Assembly: GCF_007567505.1 (NCBI RefSeq)
Contig: NZ_CP041783.1
Span: 2,170,001 to 2,234,000, forward strand
Reading direction: 5' to 3'
DNA: 64,000 nucleotides
Source: Shewanella donghaensis
GTDB lineage: Bacteria; Pseudomonadota; Gammaproteobacteria; Enterobacterales; Shewanellaceae
The notes beneath the pieces were generated by a model. It saw nothing but the letters and a program-made list of their open reading frames with translations, was not told the origin of the DNA and made no database searches. How positions within the stretch are numbered: position 1 is the stretch's first letter; each line of letters opens with the position of its first letter. Both the position numbers and the translations under genes were made by a program. Positions 18,841 through 28,497 of this stretch are shown here, piece after piece.

Positions 18841-19341
18841 ATGGCTAAATCAAACAACTTAAACGCAATCGAAATGCAGTGTTTACGTTTATCTTTAGGG
18901 TTAACTGTTGAGCAAATTGCTGAGTTAACCAAAAGCACGCCTGAAGCGGTAATCGCATGGGAAGCTGGCGAAACTGAAGCGCCAGCTGTTGCACAAAAGA
19001 AATTATTAGAAATCGAAGATACCATTGAAATGCAGGTGCTAAACACCACGGATGGTATTGAAGAACTCTTTAAAAAAGAACCTAAACGTAGACTGGCTTT
19101 TGTTGTCTACCCAACTCAAGCGTTATATACCCAATATAACCCTGAGTTCTTAAGTTCTCTGCCTTTCACTGAACTTTATAATACTGCGGCATGGCGTATC
19201 AAAAAAGAATGCCAAATCGTACTTGAAGTTGAAGTGAGTTTAGTAGGTTTAGAAGTAGAGAGTTACAAATCATTCCGCGCTGATAATGGTATGAGTGAAA
19301 GCCGCGAAAGCCGCGCTAAATGGGCTGCTGCTCAGCTGTAA
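18841..19341 (+). CDS. YdiL/Aca2-like (DUF1870) helix-turn-helix protein
   Basis: A 166-residue protein. Residues 5-50 ([20 protein letters not shown], then AVIAWEAGE) match the YdiL/Aca2 helix-turn-helix start, including the conserved W-x-x-G-E/K. It is longer than E. coli YdiL (about 118). The C-terminal part contains [13 protein letters not shown] and [15 protein letters not shown]. Aca2 members repress anti-CRISPR operons in phages; YdiL-type members are chromosomal proteins of unknown role. The ribosome site AGGAAAG precedes the ATG. There are no phage genes around it, so the chromosomal YdiL-type role is more likely. Confidence 0.75.
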   Translation: MAKSNNLNAIEMQCLRLSLGLTVEQIAELTKSTPEAVIAWEAGETEAPAVAQKKLLEIEDTIEMQVLNTTDGIEELFKKEPKRRLAFVVYPTQALYTQYNPEFLSSLPFTELYNTAAWRIKKECQIVLEVEVSLVGLEVESYKSFRADNGMSESRESRAKWAAAQL

Positions 19342-19369
19342 TACCTTGACGGTTTAAACTCAACGCACT

Positions 19370-19398
19370 AAAAAGGGAAGCTACAGCTTCCCTTTTTA
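19370..19398. terminator. strong terminator, probably bidirectional
   Basis: AAAAGGGAAGC and GCTTCCCTTTT form an 11-bp perfect stem with a TACA loop and A/T runs on both sides. It serves the YdiL-like gene and possibly the converging transferase gene. Confidence 0.85.
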
Positions 19399-19435
19399 AT
19401 ATTTCAAGTTTAAACGCAAGCTTGTAATTCTTGAT

Positions 19436-19496
19436 TCAAACCTTAGTCAAACCTTAGTCAAACCTTAGTCAAACCTTAGTCAAACCTTAGTCAAAC
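19436..19496. repeat. 11-bp tandem repeat, five full copies and a partial sixth
   Basis: TCAAACCTTAG occurs five times without change from 19436 to 19490, then TCAAAC. It lies in the gap between two converging genes, close to the glutathione transferase stop codon. Confidence 0.95.
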
Positions 19497-19512
19497 TTGA
19501 ACAAATCACATA

Positions 19513-20151
19513 TTATTCACTTTCAGCAGCAGCTTTAGCCGCTTCTGACTTTTTCAGTGCAGCTGACAGCGTTGGTGTCTGTTGTAATCGGTCACGATAA
19601 GCGGCTAATTTAGGCGGAATCGTTTGCTCAAACATGGTGGCCCACATGAGGGTTTGTGCTAGCAAAATATCAGCTATGGTCAGTTCATTACCGCACACAT
19701 AACCTGACTCAGGTACCCATAACTCAGCAATTGTTGCCGCTCTATCAAACTCAAATTTTGCTACCGGTAACATCGCAGCTAGACGCTGCTCTTCAGGCAA
19801 AGCAAAACGATGTTTACCCATAGTCCACAATGGCTGTTCTAACTCGCACATAATGAAGCTGACCCATTGATGGTGGTGAGCAGACTCAGCAGTTCCTGGG
19901 GTAGGTAAAAAACGTCCATTACCGTACTTTTCTGCCAGATATATTAAAATGGCCGCTGACTCAGTTAACACCAGCTCGCCATCTGTTATTACAGGCATTT
20001 TTCCACTAGGATTTAATGCCAAGTAAGCTTCTGTGCGGTTATCCCCTTTTGAAAAATCCAAAAATGAAAACTGCCATTCAATACCTAACTCTTCTAACAA
20101 CCATGAAACCCGAAGCGCTCTGCTTTTTGGTGTGCCATACAAAGTAATCAT
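19513..20151 (-). CDS. glutathione S-transferase family protein
   Basis: A 212-residue cytosolic GST. The thioredoxin-like N-terminal domain (1-78) starts MITLYGTPKSRALRVSWLL and has the GSH-binding turn NPSGKMPVI and the LTESAAIL segment. The C-terminal helical domain contains CGNELTIADILLAQTL, the conserved N-capping box region. A start 10 codons upstream is possible, but AGGGAATAATATG places a good ribosome site before 20151. The substrate is unknown. It stands alone, convergent with the YdiL-like gene and downstream of a TonB receptor gene. Confidence 0.92.
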   Translation of the reverse strand: MITLYGTPKSRALRVSWLLEELGIEWQFSFLDFSKGDNRTEAYLALNPSGKMPVITDGELVLTESAAILIYLAEKYGNGRFLPTPGTAESAHHHQWVSFIMCELEQPLWTMGKHRFALPEEQRLAAMLPVAKFEFDRAATIAELWVPESGYVCGNELTIADILLAQTLMWATMFEQTIPPKLAAYRDRLQQTPTLSAALKKSEAAKAAAESE

Positions 20152-20288
20152 ATTATTCCCTGTCTCATAAACGTAAACCATTTACATAAATAATAAACGT
20201 CAGTAATTAACCGAATTTTGCTTTATTTTAGCTTAGTCGTGCTTATTTGTTATTTAGTTCTAGCTGAGTTCTAGTTGAATGAAACCGA

Positions 20289-20317
20289 TAAAAAAGCGGC
20301 TTACGCCGCTTGCTTTT
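20289..20317. terminator. terminator after the TonB receptor gene
   Basis: AAGCGGC and GCCGCTT form a 7-bp stem with a TTAC loop and A/T runs. The minus strand carries a T run after it. Confidence 0.8.
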
Positions 20318-20344
20318 TATACTGTAAACATTAGCGCAGTTTTA

Positions 20345-22936
20345 TTAAAACTGATAGCTAACTTTACCGTACCATAATGCGCCAATAGCTGAATGAGTAG
20401 CTTGATCGTAACCCATAAAGTCTGCAGCACTGAATGGAGGTTCTTCATTCAGCACGTTATTACCACCCAAAGTCAGTGACCAATGATCAAAACCAATATA
20501 AGTAACATTGAGATCAACTGTCATCATGGCATCAATGGTACCAGTGGCTCCAGCATCAATATTATCGGCATATTCACCAATATAATTTAAGCGAGCACTG
20601 GTTTGCCAATTGGTGTATCCCCAATCCATCGCACCTGTCCAACGGTACTCTGGGTGTTGATATTCACCCGCTAGCTCACGGGTCGAACCATCTTCACGAA
20701 CTTGATCAAAGGTATTTACCCATGTCAGATTATAACTAAAGCCAAAATCACCCGCAGTTTCAGTCGTAAAGGCATATTTAGCATCAAAATCGACACCATC
20801 AGTTGCCTGACTACCTAGGTTACCGAACTGGTCATAAATTTCGATGATACGGCCAGGCACATTAGTTGATGAAGGCTCACGCTTTACCACGCTAGGATCT
20901 GCACCTTGGGTATCAACTAAGTATTGGGTATCAGAAGTAATCAAACCATCTTGATCGTAATTCCAATAATCAACACCCACGCTTAAGCCGTCAGTGATTT
21001 CCCAAACACCACCCACGTTATATGAAGTTGATTCTTCAGGTTGTAAATTGGGGTTACCTGAAAAGATCACCGTACGCTCTTGAGCAGTACAATCTTCTTC
21101 TAATCCTGTTAACGGGCAACGAGTTGAATCAACTAAACCTGGAGATTCCTGTGATGGACCTAAACCCAATTGTACCAGTGAAGGCGCTCTAAATGCTTCG
21201 CCCCAACTCGCACGAAGCGTGAGGTTATCAAGCGGGGTATAACGTAAGGCTATTTTAGGATTAGTGGTGTTACCAAAATCACTATAATCTTCATAACGTA
21301 GCGCTAACTGTGCTTCTAACTTTTCAAATAACGGTACTGCAAACTCAACAAACAATGACGTTTGATCGCGCTCACCAAAGGCCTCTGTTGCTTCTGTACC
21401 AAAGATTTCACCGCGCTTAAATAATTCATCAGGGTTATCTGATAATTCTTCTTCGCGGTATTCAAAACCCACAGCCATTGCCACTGTACCTGCTGGCATA
21501 TCAAATAAATCACCGCTAATTTTACCGTCAAACGCATTCGTTGTAGATTTACCATTACGGGTGGTATTAACGCTAATATCGTCAATGACAGTGCCTTGCT
21601 GAGTTGTTGCTAACGGATTAAACGCGCCAGAGTTAATCGACTCTTGCAAACGCGGCGTCCACACAAAGCCTTGCTCACCAAACTCTAAATTACGGTTATA
21701 AGAATAGGTATAAGCCAGCTCCCACTCCCAATCAGACAGCATGCCGTTCAAACCTAATACCACTCGGGCACTATCTGACTCTGATGACTTTTGTCGAGGC
21801 CCCGTCTCTGTTAAACGGCGGCGCATGGTTAAGTCTTCACCTGGAAATGGATTAGTTGCCGCACCGCTGGTAAATAGCGGATTATCCTTTAGCATATAAA
21901 ACTCACCAAAGGATGGGCTTGCAGCGCCTTTGACGACACTTTCATTATGCTGATACATCAATTCAGCAAACATACTTAAATCATCATTAAACTCATAATT
22001 TTGGAACACTGATAGTCCGACGCGAGTAGACTCAGGTACTGATGTCATTGCTGGCGCATAGTCATAACGGCAATAACTGCCTTTCACACTACCAGCAGGG
22101 CAATTCACATCTGGCGTCCAACTGAATAAATCTGACTTTGGCGTTATAGAACCATCCATGCCTATCGTTGCTGGGATGTACGACCCTGGATTACCTGCTG
22201 ACGACCTAAAGTCACTACCGCCGTTGGGCGTTTGATCTGCAGAGCTTGAATAATCACGATCGGCAAACAAGGTTTCACGTTCTTTGAAGTAATCTAAAAT
22301 CACCGTAGTGTGCGATTTACCGTTAGCTGCTTCTGTTCCCCATAAAATAGAACCCGCTTGCTGGCCGCCGCCATCTTCAACGGTTTCAGCGATCTTAGCG
22401 TTAACTTCAAACCCTTCGAAATCTTTCTTCATGATGATGTTAATTACACCAGCAATGGCATCGGAGCCATAAGTAGCAGAAGCGCCATCTTTAACAATAT
22501 CGATGCGTTTAACGGCCGAAATAGGTATTGAGTTAATATCCACAAACGCAGTATCAATTGATTTAGCAAACGAAGACACCGCAATACGGCGACCGTTTAA
22601 TAATACCAATGTGGCATCGGCGCCAAGACCACGCAGTGACACCGCGGCGCCACCGTTTGCAGTATCATCAGAGTTATTACCTTGGGTAGAGAAAGTACCA
22701 CTGCCCGATACCGGTAACTTGCTCAGTAGTTGTGAAATATCTTGAGCGCCAGAACGGGCAATATCTTCAGCGCTTAACACCGTCATTGGTGAAGCCCCTT
22801 CGAGATCGGTTCGTTTGATATGGGTGCCTGTGACTTCGATGCGTTCAACTTCGGGTTCAGCAGCAAAGGCAGTAGGCGATAAGATAAGAGATACAGCAGC
22901 AGCGCAAGCACTCTGCCAGAATTGAGGTCGTTTCAT
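20345..22936 (-). CDS. TonB-dependent outer-membrane receptor
   Basis: An 863-residue receptor. Residues 1-25 are a signal peptide ending AFA. The TonB-box region reads VERIEVTGTHIKR. The plug domain (about 45-165) has SGAQDISQLLSKLP, VLLNGRRIAV and the conserved GSDAIAGVINIIMKK. The beta-barrel ends in Phe (GKVSYQF), as expected for outer-membrane insertion by BAM. NPKIALRYTPLDNLTLRASWGEAFRAPS is a common segment of large Alteromonadales receptors. The substrate cannot be deduced. There is no Fur box upstream, but a 23-bp palindrome lies 30 bp before the start. Confidence 0.95.
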   Translation of the reverse strand: MKRPQFWQSACAAAVSLILSPTAFAAEPEVERIEVTGTHIKRTDLEGASPMTVLSAEDIARSGAQDISQLLSKLPVSGSGTFSTQGNNSDDTANGGAAVSLRGLGADATLVLLNGRRIAVSSFAKSIDTAFVDINSIPISAVKRIDIVKDGASATYGSDAIAGVINIIMKKDFEGFEVNAKIAETVEDGGGQQAGSILWGTEAANGKSHTTVILDYFKERETLFADRDYSSSADQTPNGGSDFRSSAGNPGSYIPATIGMDGSITPKSDLFSWTPDVNCPAGSVKGSYCRYDYAPAMTSVPESTRVGLSVFQNYEFNDDLSMFAELMYQHNESVVKGAASPSFGEFYMLKDNPLFTSGAATNPFPGEDLTMRRRLTETGPRQKSSESDSARVVLGLNGMLSDWEWELAYTYSYNRNLEFGEQGFVWTPRLQESINSGAFNPLATTQQGTVIDDISVNTTRNGKSTTNAFDGKISGDLFDMPAGTVAMAVGFEYREEELSDNPDELFKRGEIFGTEATEAFGERDQTSLFVEFAVPLFEKLEAQLALRYEDYSDFGNTTNPKIALRYTPLDNLTLRASWGEAFRAPSLVQLGLGPSQESPGLVDSTRCPLTGLEEDCTAQERTVIFSGNPNLQPEESTSYNVGGVWEITDGLSVGVDYWNYDQDGLITSDTQYLVDTQGADPSVVKREPSSTNVPGRIIEIYDQFGNLGSQATDGVDFDAKYAFTTETAGDFGFSYNLTWVNTFDQVREDGSTRELAGEYQHPEYRWTGAMDWGYTNWQTSARLNYIGEYADNIDAGATGTIDAMMTVDLNVTYIGFDHWSLTLGGNNVLNEEPPFSAADFMGYDQATHSAIGALWYGKVSYQF

Positions 22937-23264
22937 AATTGTCCCTAATTAGAATTATTTTTATGAAGACTTAACATCATGTTAAGTCTCGAAAATGAGC
23001 CCTCTATAGAGCGGACTTCATCAACTACAATCGCACTACATTAGTGCATCATGTTTTTCTAAACTAAATAATTCTCACTAGAAGTCAATGGCTAGTTTTT
23101 AAGCAATTGTAACAATTTTCATTCACCTGTATGAAATTGGCATTTCAAACGTCCGCGGTTATGTGACATAGTTATTCTCAAATTTAAACAACAAGATAGT
23201 TTGCTAACGTTCACCACGAGTAAGCAAAACATCAAAAGAAATTAATAGAAAATAATAGAAAATA
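22937..23264. other. divergent intergenic region, TonB receptor / NRAMP-like gene
   Basis: This 328-bp gap holds both promoters. Besides the 22967-22989 palindrome I see a short repeat (AATAGAAA) next to the rightward gene and no small gene. Confidence 0.5.
22967..22989. promoter_or_regulatory. 23-bp palindrome, probable operator for the TonB receptor
   Basis: AGACTTAACAT, one central base, then ATGTTAAGTCT: two perfect 11-bp arms, 30 bp upstream of the receptor start. The symmetry and position suit a dimeric repressor or activator site. A 5' leader hairpin is the alternative. Confidence 0.6.
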
Positions 23265-24524
23265 ATGACACTGACTCAAAAAACAACCAGTAAACGCCAA
23301 CAACTTTCCTTGTTACTTTCAAGTATTGGTCCAGGCCTATTAATGGCTGCGGCGGCGATAGGCGCATCTCATTTAGTCTCTTCTACTCGCGCTGGTGCAG
23401 AGTTTGGCTGGCAATTAGCTTGGGTTGTTTTAGCTGTCAACTTCCTTAAATACCCCTTTTTTGCTGCCGGTGCTCGTTATACTGCAGCCACCAACGAAAG
23501 CTTACTCCATGGCTATTTGAAACAAGGTCGTGGATATTTGATCATGTTCACCAGCTTGAACACTATTGCAGCCATTGCCAGTACTGCTGGTGTATGCATG
23601 TTAACCGCAGCAATGCTAACTCAATTCGTTCCCTTACCCATTGATGTATTGGCTTTTCTGGTTTTAATCAGCTCACTGGCTTTACTCATCTTAGGGCATT
23701 ACCAATTATTAGATAAGCTAACAAAAGTCATTATGTTAGCTCTCACATTAACGACCTTAATTGCCGTTACCTTAGCCTTTAAACACTCCCCAGAATCCGT
23801 ATCGACAGTCCAAAGTGAATCACCTTGGCAATGGGCTTATGTGGGTTTCTTAGTGGCGATGATGGGCTGGATGCCGGCCCCAATTGAAGTCAGTGCATGG
23901 AATTCATTATGGTTAATCGAAAAGAAAAAAACGCAAACTGTCACCAGTAAACAAGCCATTTTTGACTTTAACTTGGGCTTTATTGTCACCGCTATTTTAG
24001 CGATAGTGTTTCTCGCATTGGGCGCATTAGTGATGCATGGTAGTGGTGAGCAATTTGCTAGTTCAGGCGCTAAATTCGCTAGCCAATTAATCGATTTATA
24101 CAGTGACGTAATGGGTGAAGAAAGCCGCTACTTAATTGCCGCGGTGGCGTTTTTATGTATTTTTAGTACCACTGTAACCGTCATTGATGGCTATAGCCGC
24201 ACCTTAGATATGGGTTGGCAGTTATTAACCAACAAGCAAGATTGCTCAAAACGCTTAACCAAAGTGATGTTAGTGGTTTCAGCCTTAGGAATGGCATTAA
24301 TATGGTTCTTTAAAGGCGCGTTATTACCTTTGCTTGAGTTTGTCATGACCTTAGCATTTTTAACCACGGTGATTTTTGCGTGGCTAAACTATCGCTTGAT
24401 GACCTGTGATGCATTGCCTGAAGAACATCGCTACGGTGTCAAAATGAAACTGTTATCTTGGCTTGGTCTTGCTTATTTAATTGGCTTTTCTGGGGTATTT
24501 ATTTACTGGAAGCTCGCAATGTAA
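23265..24524 (+). CDS. NRAMP-like membrane transporter lacking canonical metal motifs
   Basis: A 419-residue protein with about 11 membrane segments. GPGLLMAAAAIG and RAGAEFGWQL match the start of NRAMP metal transporters. In the usual TM1 motif DPGN the residues here are Gly33-Ala34-Ser35-His36. In TM6 the usual MPH motif reads Met203-Pro204-Ala205-Pro206. These positions bind Mn/Fe in known NRAMPs, so a normal Mn or Fe transport role is doubtful; it belongs to an NRAMP-related branch of uncertain substrate. The ATG lacks a strong ribosome site. Divergent from the TonB receptor and followed by the YehS-like gene after 258 bp. Confidence 0.85.
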   Translation: MTLTQKTTSKRQQLSLLLSSIGPGLLMAAAAIGASHLVSSTRAGAEFGWQLAWVVLAVNFLKYPFFAAGARYTAATNESLLHGYLKQGRGYLIMFTSLNTIAAIASTAGVCMLTAAMLTQFVPLPIDVLAFLVLISSLALLILGHYQLLDKLTKVIMLALTLTTLIAVTLAFKHSPESVSTVQSESPWQWAYVGFLVAMMGWMPAPIEVSAWNSLWLIEKKKTQTVTSKQAIFDFNLGFIVTAILAIVFLALGALVMHGSGEQFASSGAKFASQLIDLYSDVMGEESRYLIAAVAFLCIFSTTVTVIDGYSRTLDMGWQLLTNKQDCSKRLTKVMLVVSALGMALIWFFKGALLPLLEFVMTLAFLTTVIFAWLNYRLMTCDALPEEHRYGVKMKLLSWLGLAYLIGFSGVFIYWKLAM

Positions 24525-24782
24525 CGCTAACTTTTATTTTCAATTTAACCACTTATCATTGTAATAGTTCATATCAGAAACCGTAGATTATACTCACACA
24601 TCATTATCTCAACATTGAGCATACTGATATGTGAATAGATAATCTGACCTAATAGCCACAACTCAGGTATAATCACTGTCCAAATGTGTTTTAAGTGGTT
24701 ACGGGTGGTTTAATTCACGCCTCAAACGAGACTTTCAACATAAGCACTTACTTTACCAGCGCAGCCGCGCCCAGAGAACTTT

Positions 24783-25247
24783 ATGATTAACAATGACATC
24801 CTTCGCCGCCTTCGTTTTGTATTTGATTACTCAAATGCCAAAATGACTAAAATCTTCGCTCAAGCAAATGTTGAAGTCAGTAATGACGAAATGATTAGCT
24901 TATTAAAGAAAGAAGAGGAAGAAGGTTATAAAGCATGTAATGACAAACTAATGTGTCAGTTTTTAGATGGCTTTATCATCGAAAAACGTGGTTTACGTGA
25001 AGGTAGTGAAGTACCTGCACCACTTAAAGATATGACCAATAACCTTATTTTTAAGAAATTACGTATCGCATTAGAACTTCGCGAAGATGACATTATTGAA
25101 CTAATCGGTTCTGCTGATTTTGCTATTGGCAAATCAGAGTTAGGTGCGTTATTCCGTAATCCTAGCCATAAAAACTACAAAACTTGTGGTGATCAGATTT
25201 TACGTAACTTCCTAAAAGGTTTATCACTTAAACATCGCGGAATGTAA
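24783..25247 (+). CDS. DUF1456 family protein (YehS-like)
   Basis: A 154-residue protein made of two similar halves, each starting with a helix pair: NNDILRRLRFVFDYSNAKMT and NNLIFKKLRIALELREDDII. Each half ends in a conserved stretch with YKACNDKLMCQFLDGF or YKTCGDQILRNFLKGL. This duplicated layout is typical of DUF1456, as in E. coli YehS. The function is unknown. No signal peptide or membrane segment, so cytoplasmic. It appears to be monocistronic, with a terminator 34 bp downstream. Confidence 0.9.
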   Translation: MINNDILRRLRFVFDYSNAKMTKIFAQANVEVSNDEMISLLKKEEEEGYKACNDKLMCQFLDGFIIEKRGLREGSEVPAPLKDMTNNLIFKKLRIALELREDDIIELIGSADFAIGKSELGALFRNPSHKNYKTCGDQILRNFLKGLSLKHRGM

Positions 25248-25549
25248 TTCCGCCTTAACTGTTTGATGGTTACCTTATGAATGCACAGCTCAGGCTGTGC
25301 ATTTTTGTATCTACTGTTTTAATTCAAACACCCGCTAAAGATTGCACTTCAAAAATTATCCTTGCTCTGACAAACAAAAAAACTGTGAAATAGCTCACTT
25401 AACAGACCACAAAAAAACCAAGATGTGATAATCTTCATCGATAACAAGATACGTCTACTTTTTTATAAAAATAAATATCTACCGTTAGGTAGAAATGACT
25501 GAATGTAGATAAAAATAACAGTATTACGCCACAGATAATAAGGTTTCCA
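25248..25549. other. intergenic region before maeA
   Basis: This 302-bp gap holds the terminator of the YehS-like gene and the presumed maeA promoter. An imperfect repeat, ATCTT-N10-AAGAT, lies at 25431-25450. AAGG before the maeA ATG is its ribosome site. Confidence 0.45.
25281..25306 (+). terminator. terminator of the YehS-like gene
   Basis: ATGCACAGC and GCTGTGCAT form a 9-bp perfect stem with a TCAG loop, followed by TTTT. Confidence 0.85.
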
Positions 25550-27238
25550 ATGGACGAGAATAAACGCCCTCTCTATCTTCCTTTCGCAGGTCCAGCCATT
25601 CTTGAATCTCCACTGCTTAATAAAGGCACCGCCTTTAGTGAAGAAGAACGCATTTACTTTAACCTTGAAGGGCTTATCCCTTGGGTAGTTGAAACGATCG
25701 ATGAACAAGCTTCAAGAGCTTACGATCAATATAAGAATTTTAGTAATGACCTAGATAAGCATATCTATCTACGAAATATTCAAGATACCAACGAAACGCT
25801 TTTCTATCGTTTAGTGCGTAATCACATCAGCGAAATGATGCCGATTATCTACACCCCTACCGTAGGTTTAGCTTGTGAACGTTTTTCTAAAAACTACCGT
25901 CGTAACCGTGGTTTATTCATTTCTTACTCTAATAAAGACCGCATTGATGACATCTTAAATAACTCTACTCGTCATAAAGTAAAAGTGATTGTTGTCACTG
26001 ATGGTGAACGTATCTTAGGTCTGGGTGATCAAGGTATTGGTGGTATGGGCATCCCTATTGGTAAATTATCGCTATACACCAGTTGTGGCGGGATAAGCCC
26101 CGCATATTGCTTAGCAATTACCTTAGATGTGGGTACAGATAACCCACATTTGCTTGAAGACCCAATGTATATGGGTTGGCGCCATCAACGTATTGGCGGT
26201 GAAGAATATGCTGAATTTGTTGAAGAGTTCATGCAAGCCGTAAGTCGCCGCTGGCCTGAGGCATTGATCCAGTTTGAAGATTTTGCTCAGAAAAATGCCA
26301 TGCCATTGCTTGAGCGTTATAAAGACAGATTTTGTACTTTTAATGATGATATTCAAGGCACTGCAGCTGTTACTGTGGGCTCACTACTTGCAGCCTGTAA
26401 AGCGGCAGAAACGCAACTTTGCAAGCAACGCGTCGCCTTTTTAGGTGCGGGGAGCGCGGGTTGCGGTATCGCTGAAGCGATTGTGGCACAAATGGTTGCC
26501 GAAGGAATTAGCGACGAGCAAGCACGATCGCAAGTATTTATGGTTGATCGTTGGGGCTTGTTATTAGATAACATGCCTAATTTACTCGACTTCCAGCATA
26601 AGCTATCTCAAAAAACCGTTAACGTTGAAAAATGGGATGGTGTGAGCGATCATATTTCATTATTGAATGTGGTTAACAATGCTAAGCCTACAGTCCTTAT
26701 TGGCGTATCTGGTGCACCCGGCTTGTTCACAGAAGAAATCATCAGAGCAATGCATAGCCATTGTGAACGCCCGATTGTCTTCCCACTATCAAATCCAACA
26801 AGTCGTGTGGAAGCAACACCAAAAGATGTACTACATTGGACCAATGGCCAAGCCCTTGTTGCGACGGGTAGCCCTTTTGAGCCTGTGGTTATCGACGGTG
26901 AAACATTTGAAATCGCCCAATGTAATAACAGCTTTATTTTCCCAGGTATTGGTTTAGGCATATTAGCCGGCGGGGCAACTCGTGTATCTGATGGTATGTT
27001 AATGGCTTCAAGCCGTGCCCTTGCCGAATGTTCACCACTAGGGCAAAACGGTACAGGCTCATTACTGCCTAAACTAGAAGACATTCAACAGGTCAGTAAA
27101 TACATTGCTTTTGCTGTCGCAAAACAAGCAATTAAAGAAGACCTAGCATTGCCTTGTACTGATGAGTTACTTAAACAACAAATTGAAAGTAACTTCTGGG
27201 AACCTGAATACCGTCGTTATAAACGCACAGCGTTCTAA
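25550..27238 (+). CDS. maeA: NAD-dependent malic enzyme (oxaloacetate-decarboxylating)
   Basis: A 562-residue enzyme, the size of E. coli MaeA (565). It converts malate to pyruvate and CO2 with NAD+. [17 protein letters not shown] is the malic-enzyme signature with the catalytic Tyr. [19 protein letters not shown], with the catalytic Lys region, and [19 protein letters not shown] are family hallmarks. The nucleotide-binding motif is [15 protein letters not shown], and [10 protein letters not shown] follows. The C-terminal region is complete. Monocistronic between two terminators, convergent with the Crp/Fnr gene. Confidence 0.96.
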   Translation: MDENKRPLYLPFAGPAILESPLLNKGTAFSEEERIYFNLEGLIPWVVETIDEQASRAYDQYKNFSNDLDKHIYLRNIQDTNETLFYRLVRNHISEMMPIIYTPTVGLACERFSKNYRRNRGLFISYSNKDRIDDILNNSTRHKVKVIVVTDGERILGLGDQGIGGMGIPIGKLSLYTSCGGISPAYCLAITLDVGTDNPHLLEDPMYMGWRHQRIGGEEYAEFVEEFMQAVSRRWPEALIQFEDFAQKNAMPLLERYKDRFCTFNDDIQGTAAVTVGSLLAACKAAETQLCKQRVAFLGAGSAGCGIAEAIVAQMVAEGISDEQARSQVFMVDRWGLLLDNMPNLLDFQHKLSQKTVNVEKWDGVSDHISLLNVVNNAKPTVLIGVSGAPGLFTEEIIRAMHSHCERPIVFPLSNPTSRVEATPKDVLHWTNGQALVATGSPFEPVVIDGETFEIAQCNNSFIFPGIGLGILAGGATRVSDGMLMASSRALAECSPLGQNGTGSLLPKLEDIQQVSKYIAFAVAKQAIKEDLALPCTDELLKQQIESNFWEPEYRRYKRTAF

Positions 27239-27303
27239 AATAGTACCCATAGCGTGTCGATGTCATGCAGGCATAGTGTTGATACAGCTCTAAAGTACAC
27301 CGA

Positions 27304-27333
27304 CAAAAAAGCCTAGCATTGCTAGGCTTTTTT
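27304..27333. terminator. bidirectional terminator between maeA and the Crp/Fnr gene
   Basis: AAAAAAGCCTAGC and GCTAGGCTTTTTT pair around ATT, with A/T runs on both sides. Confidence 0.88.
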
Positions 27334-27348
27334 ATAAAAATTAAAAAA

Positions 27349-28032
27349 TCACATTACAACTTTATCAACTAAAGACTTGGTTAGCCCTTCATAATTGAGG
27401 ATTATCATTTTCCCTCTAACCAGAGAAATATAACCTAAGCCAGCAAGTTTATTGAGGATTTCATTTACCCTCGGGCGACTCACATTGGCTATTTCGCTCA
27501 GTTGTTGTTGCGTAATTTTGAGCTCTATCACTGATGTATCTACAATACCTTTGCTTCTGGCTAACTCTAATAGGAAGTACATAATTCGTTCTTCAATACC
27601 ATAAAAAGACAAATGCATCCCCTGTACTAACTTGGGAGTATTATTACGCATAATGCTATAAAGTAATTTATAAATTTCACCGTTACTTTTAGCCAGTTCA
27701 TTCAATTCTTTTTTGGAGAAAAAGTAGCTAGTAAGCGGTTCAAGCTCACAGGTATAAAGATTAATTTTAGGAAAAATCTCAATCGCGACTGCGCCGACCC
27801 ACATACCTTTACCAAAAATAAAACTCGCTAAAGGACGGTTATCTAAACTCGTTGTTGCAAATGTTCCAAGTCCATGAACACAATAAAATAAGCCACGTTT
27901 ATAATCATCATCAAGTAAAGTTTTATATTTATCAACACCGTCAACTTTAACAGCGATATCCATAATATCGGCTTTACTGGCTTCGCTTAAATCACAAGGC
28001 CAAATGATTTGGTTACTTAGTGCTAGTGTCAT
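27349..28032 (-). CDS. Crp/Fnr-family transcriptional regulator
   Basis: A 227-residue protein. Residues about 20-125 form a cyclic-nucleotide-binding-like beta-barrel. It lacks the FNR cysteine cluster and the clear RSA cAMP motif of Crp, so the signal is unknown. The winged helix (about 150-220) contains ELKITQQQLSEIANVSRPRVNEIL, a typical Crp/Fnr recognition helix region. It follows the DUF3069 gene by 30 bp on the same strand, so the two are probably one operon. Targets unknown. Confidence 0.85.
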   Translation of the reverse strand: MTLALSNQIIWPCDLSEASKADIMDIAVKVDGVDKYKTLLDDDYKRGLFYCVHGLGTFATTSLDNRPLASFIFGKGMWVGAVAIEIFPKINLYTCELEPLTSYFFSKKELNELAKSNGEIYKLLYSIMRNNTPKLVQGMHLSFYGIEERIMYFLLELARSKGIVDTSVIELKITQQQLSEIANVSRPRVNEILNKLAGLGYISLVRGKMIILNYEGLTKSLVDKVVM

Positions 28033-28062
28033 TTACTCTCCAAACATTTATAACGTTATATA

Positions 28063-28497
28063 TTAAACTGACATGACCTGTTTAAAGCTATTCAGCAGTG
28101 AACGATCAGTACGTGATTTCTTAAGCTTACGAATACTTTCTTTCAAAGACTGCTCAGCTAAACGGCCAAATACACCGTCGTACTCTTTTTCATCAATCTC
28201 TTTTTCTGACTCAGCTTCATCAGCGATTTCTTGTGCGACACGGCTTAGCTGCATCCACGCATTGGCAATATAAAAGCCATGGAACTCAGCTTGTGGCATT
28301 TGTTTTTGCGCACTTGCTGGCAGTGCTTGCCAACTTTTTTCAAACAACTCAGCTTTATCTTCTATTAACTCATTAAATAAGCCTTCATAGGCTTCAAGTA
28401 ATGTCTCTGGCAACTTAGCCATTGGTAGGACTTTATTCGCTACGTTAAAAGAAATTTGCTTTGCTGTTGCTTTGTATTCTTCAGTCACATTACTCAT
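28063..28497 (-). CDS. DUF3069 family protein
   Basis: A 144-residue, all-helical acidic soluble protein, of a family found in Shewanella and Vibrio and of unknown function. Conserved-looking features are ALPASAQKQMPQAEF and AWMQLSRVAQEIADEAE. No signal peptide or membrane segment. A start 12 codons upstream (28533) would add a hydrophobic tail; the ATG at 28497 fits the family better. Upstream partner of the Crp/Fnr gene. The DUF assignment is from recognition, moderately sure. Confidence 0.7.
   Translation of the reverse strand: MSNVTEEYKATAKQISFNVANKVLPMAKLPETLLEAYEGLFNELIEDKAELFEKSWQALPASAQKQMPQAEFHGFYIANAWMQLSRVAQEIADEAESEKEIDEKEYDGVFGRLAEQSLKESIRKLKKSRTDRSLLNSFKQVMSV

Noticed and set aside
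18360..19341. Anti-CRISPR locus (Aca2-like gene with a neighbour)
   Set aside because: The gene is of the chromosomal YdiL size class, no phage genes or candidate anti-CRISPR are adjacent, and the neighbour is a SUKH protein.
26650..27084. 144-codon minus-strand frame inside maeA
   Set aside because: Shadow of the maeA coding sequence; no independent signals.
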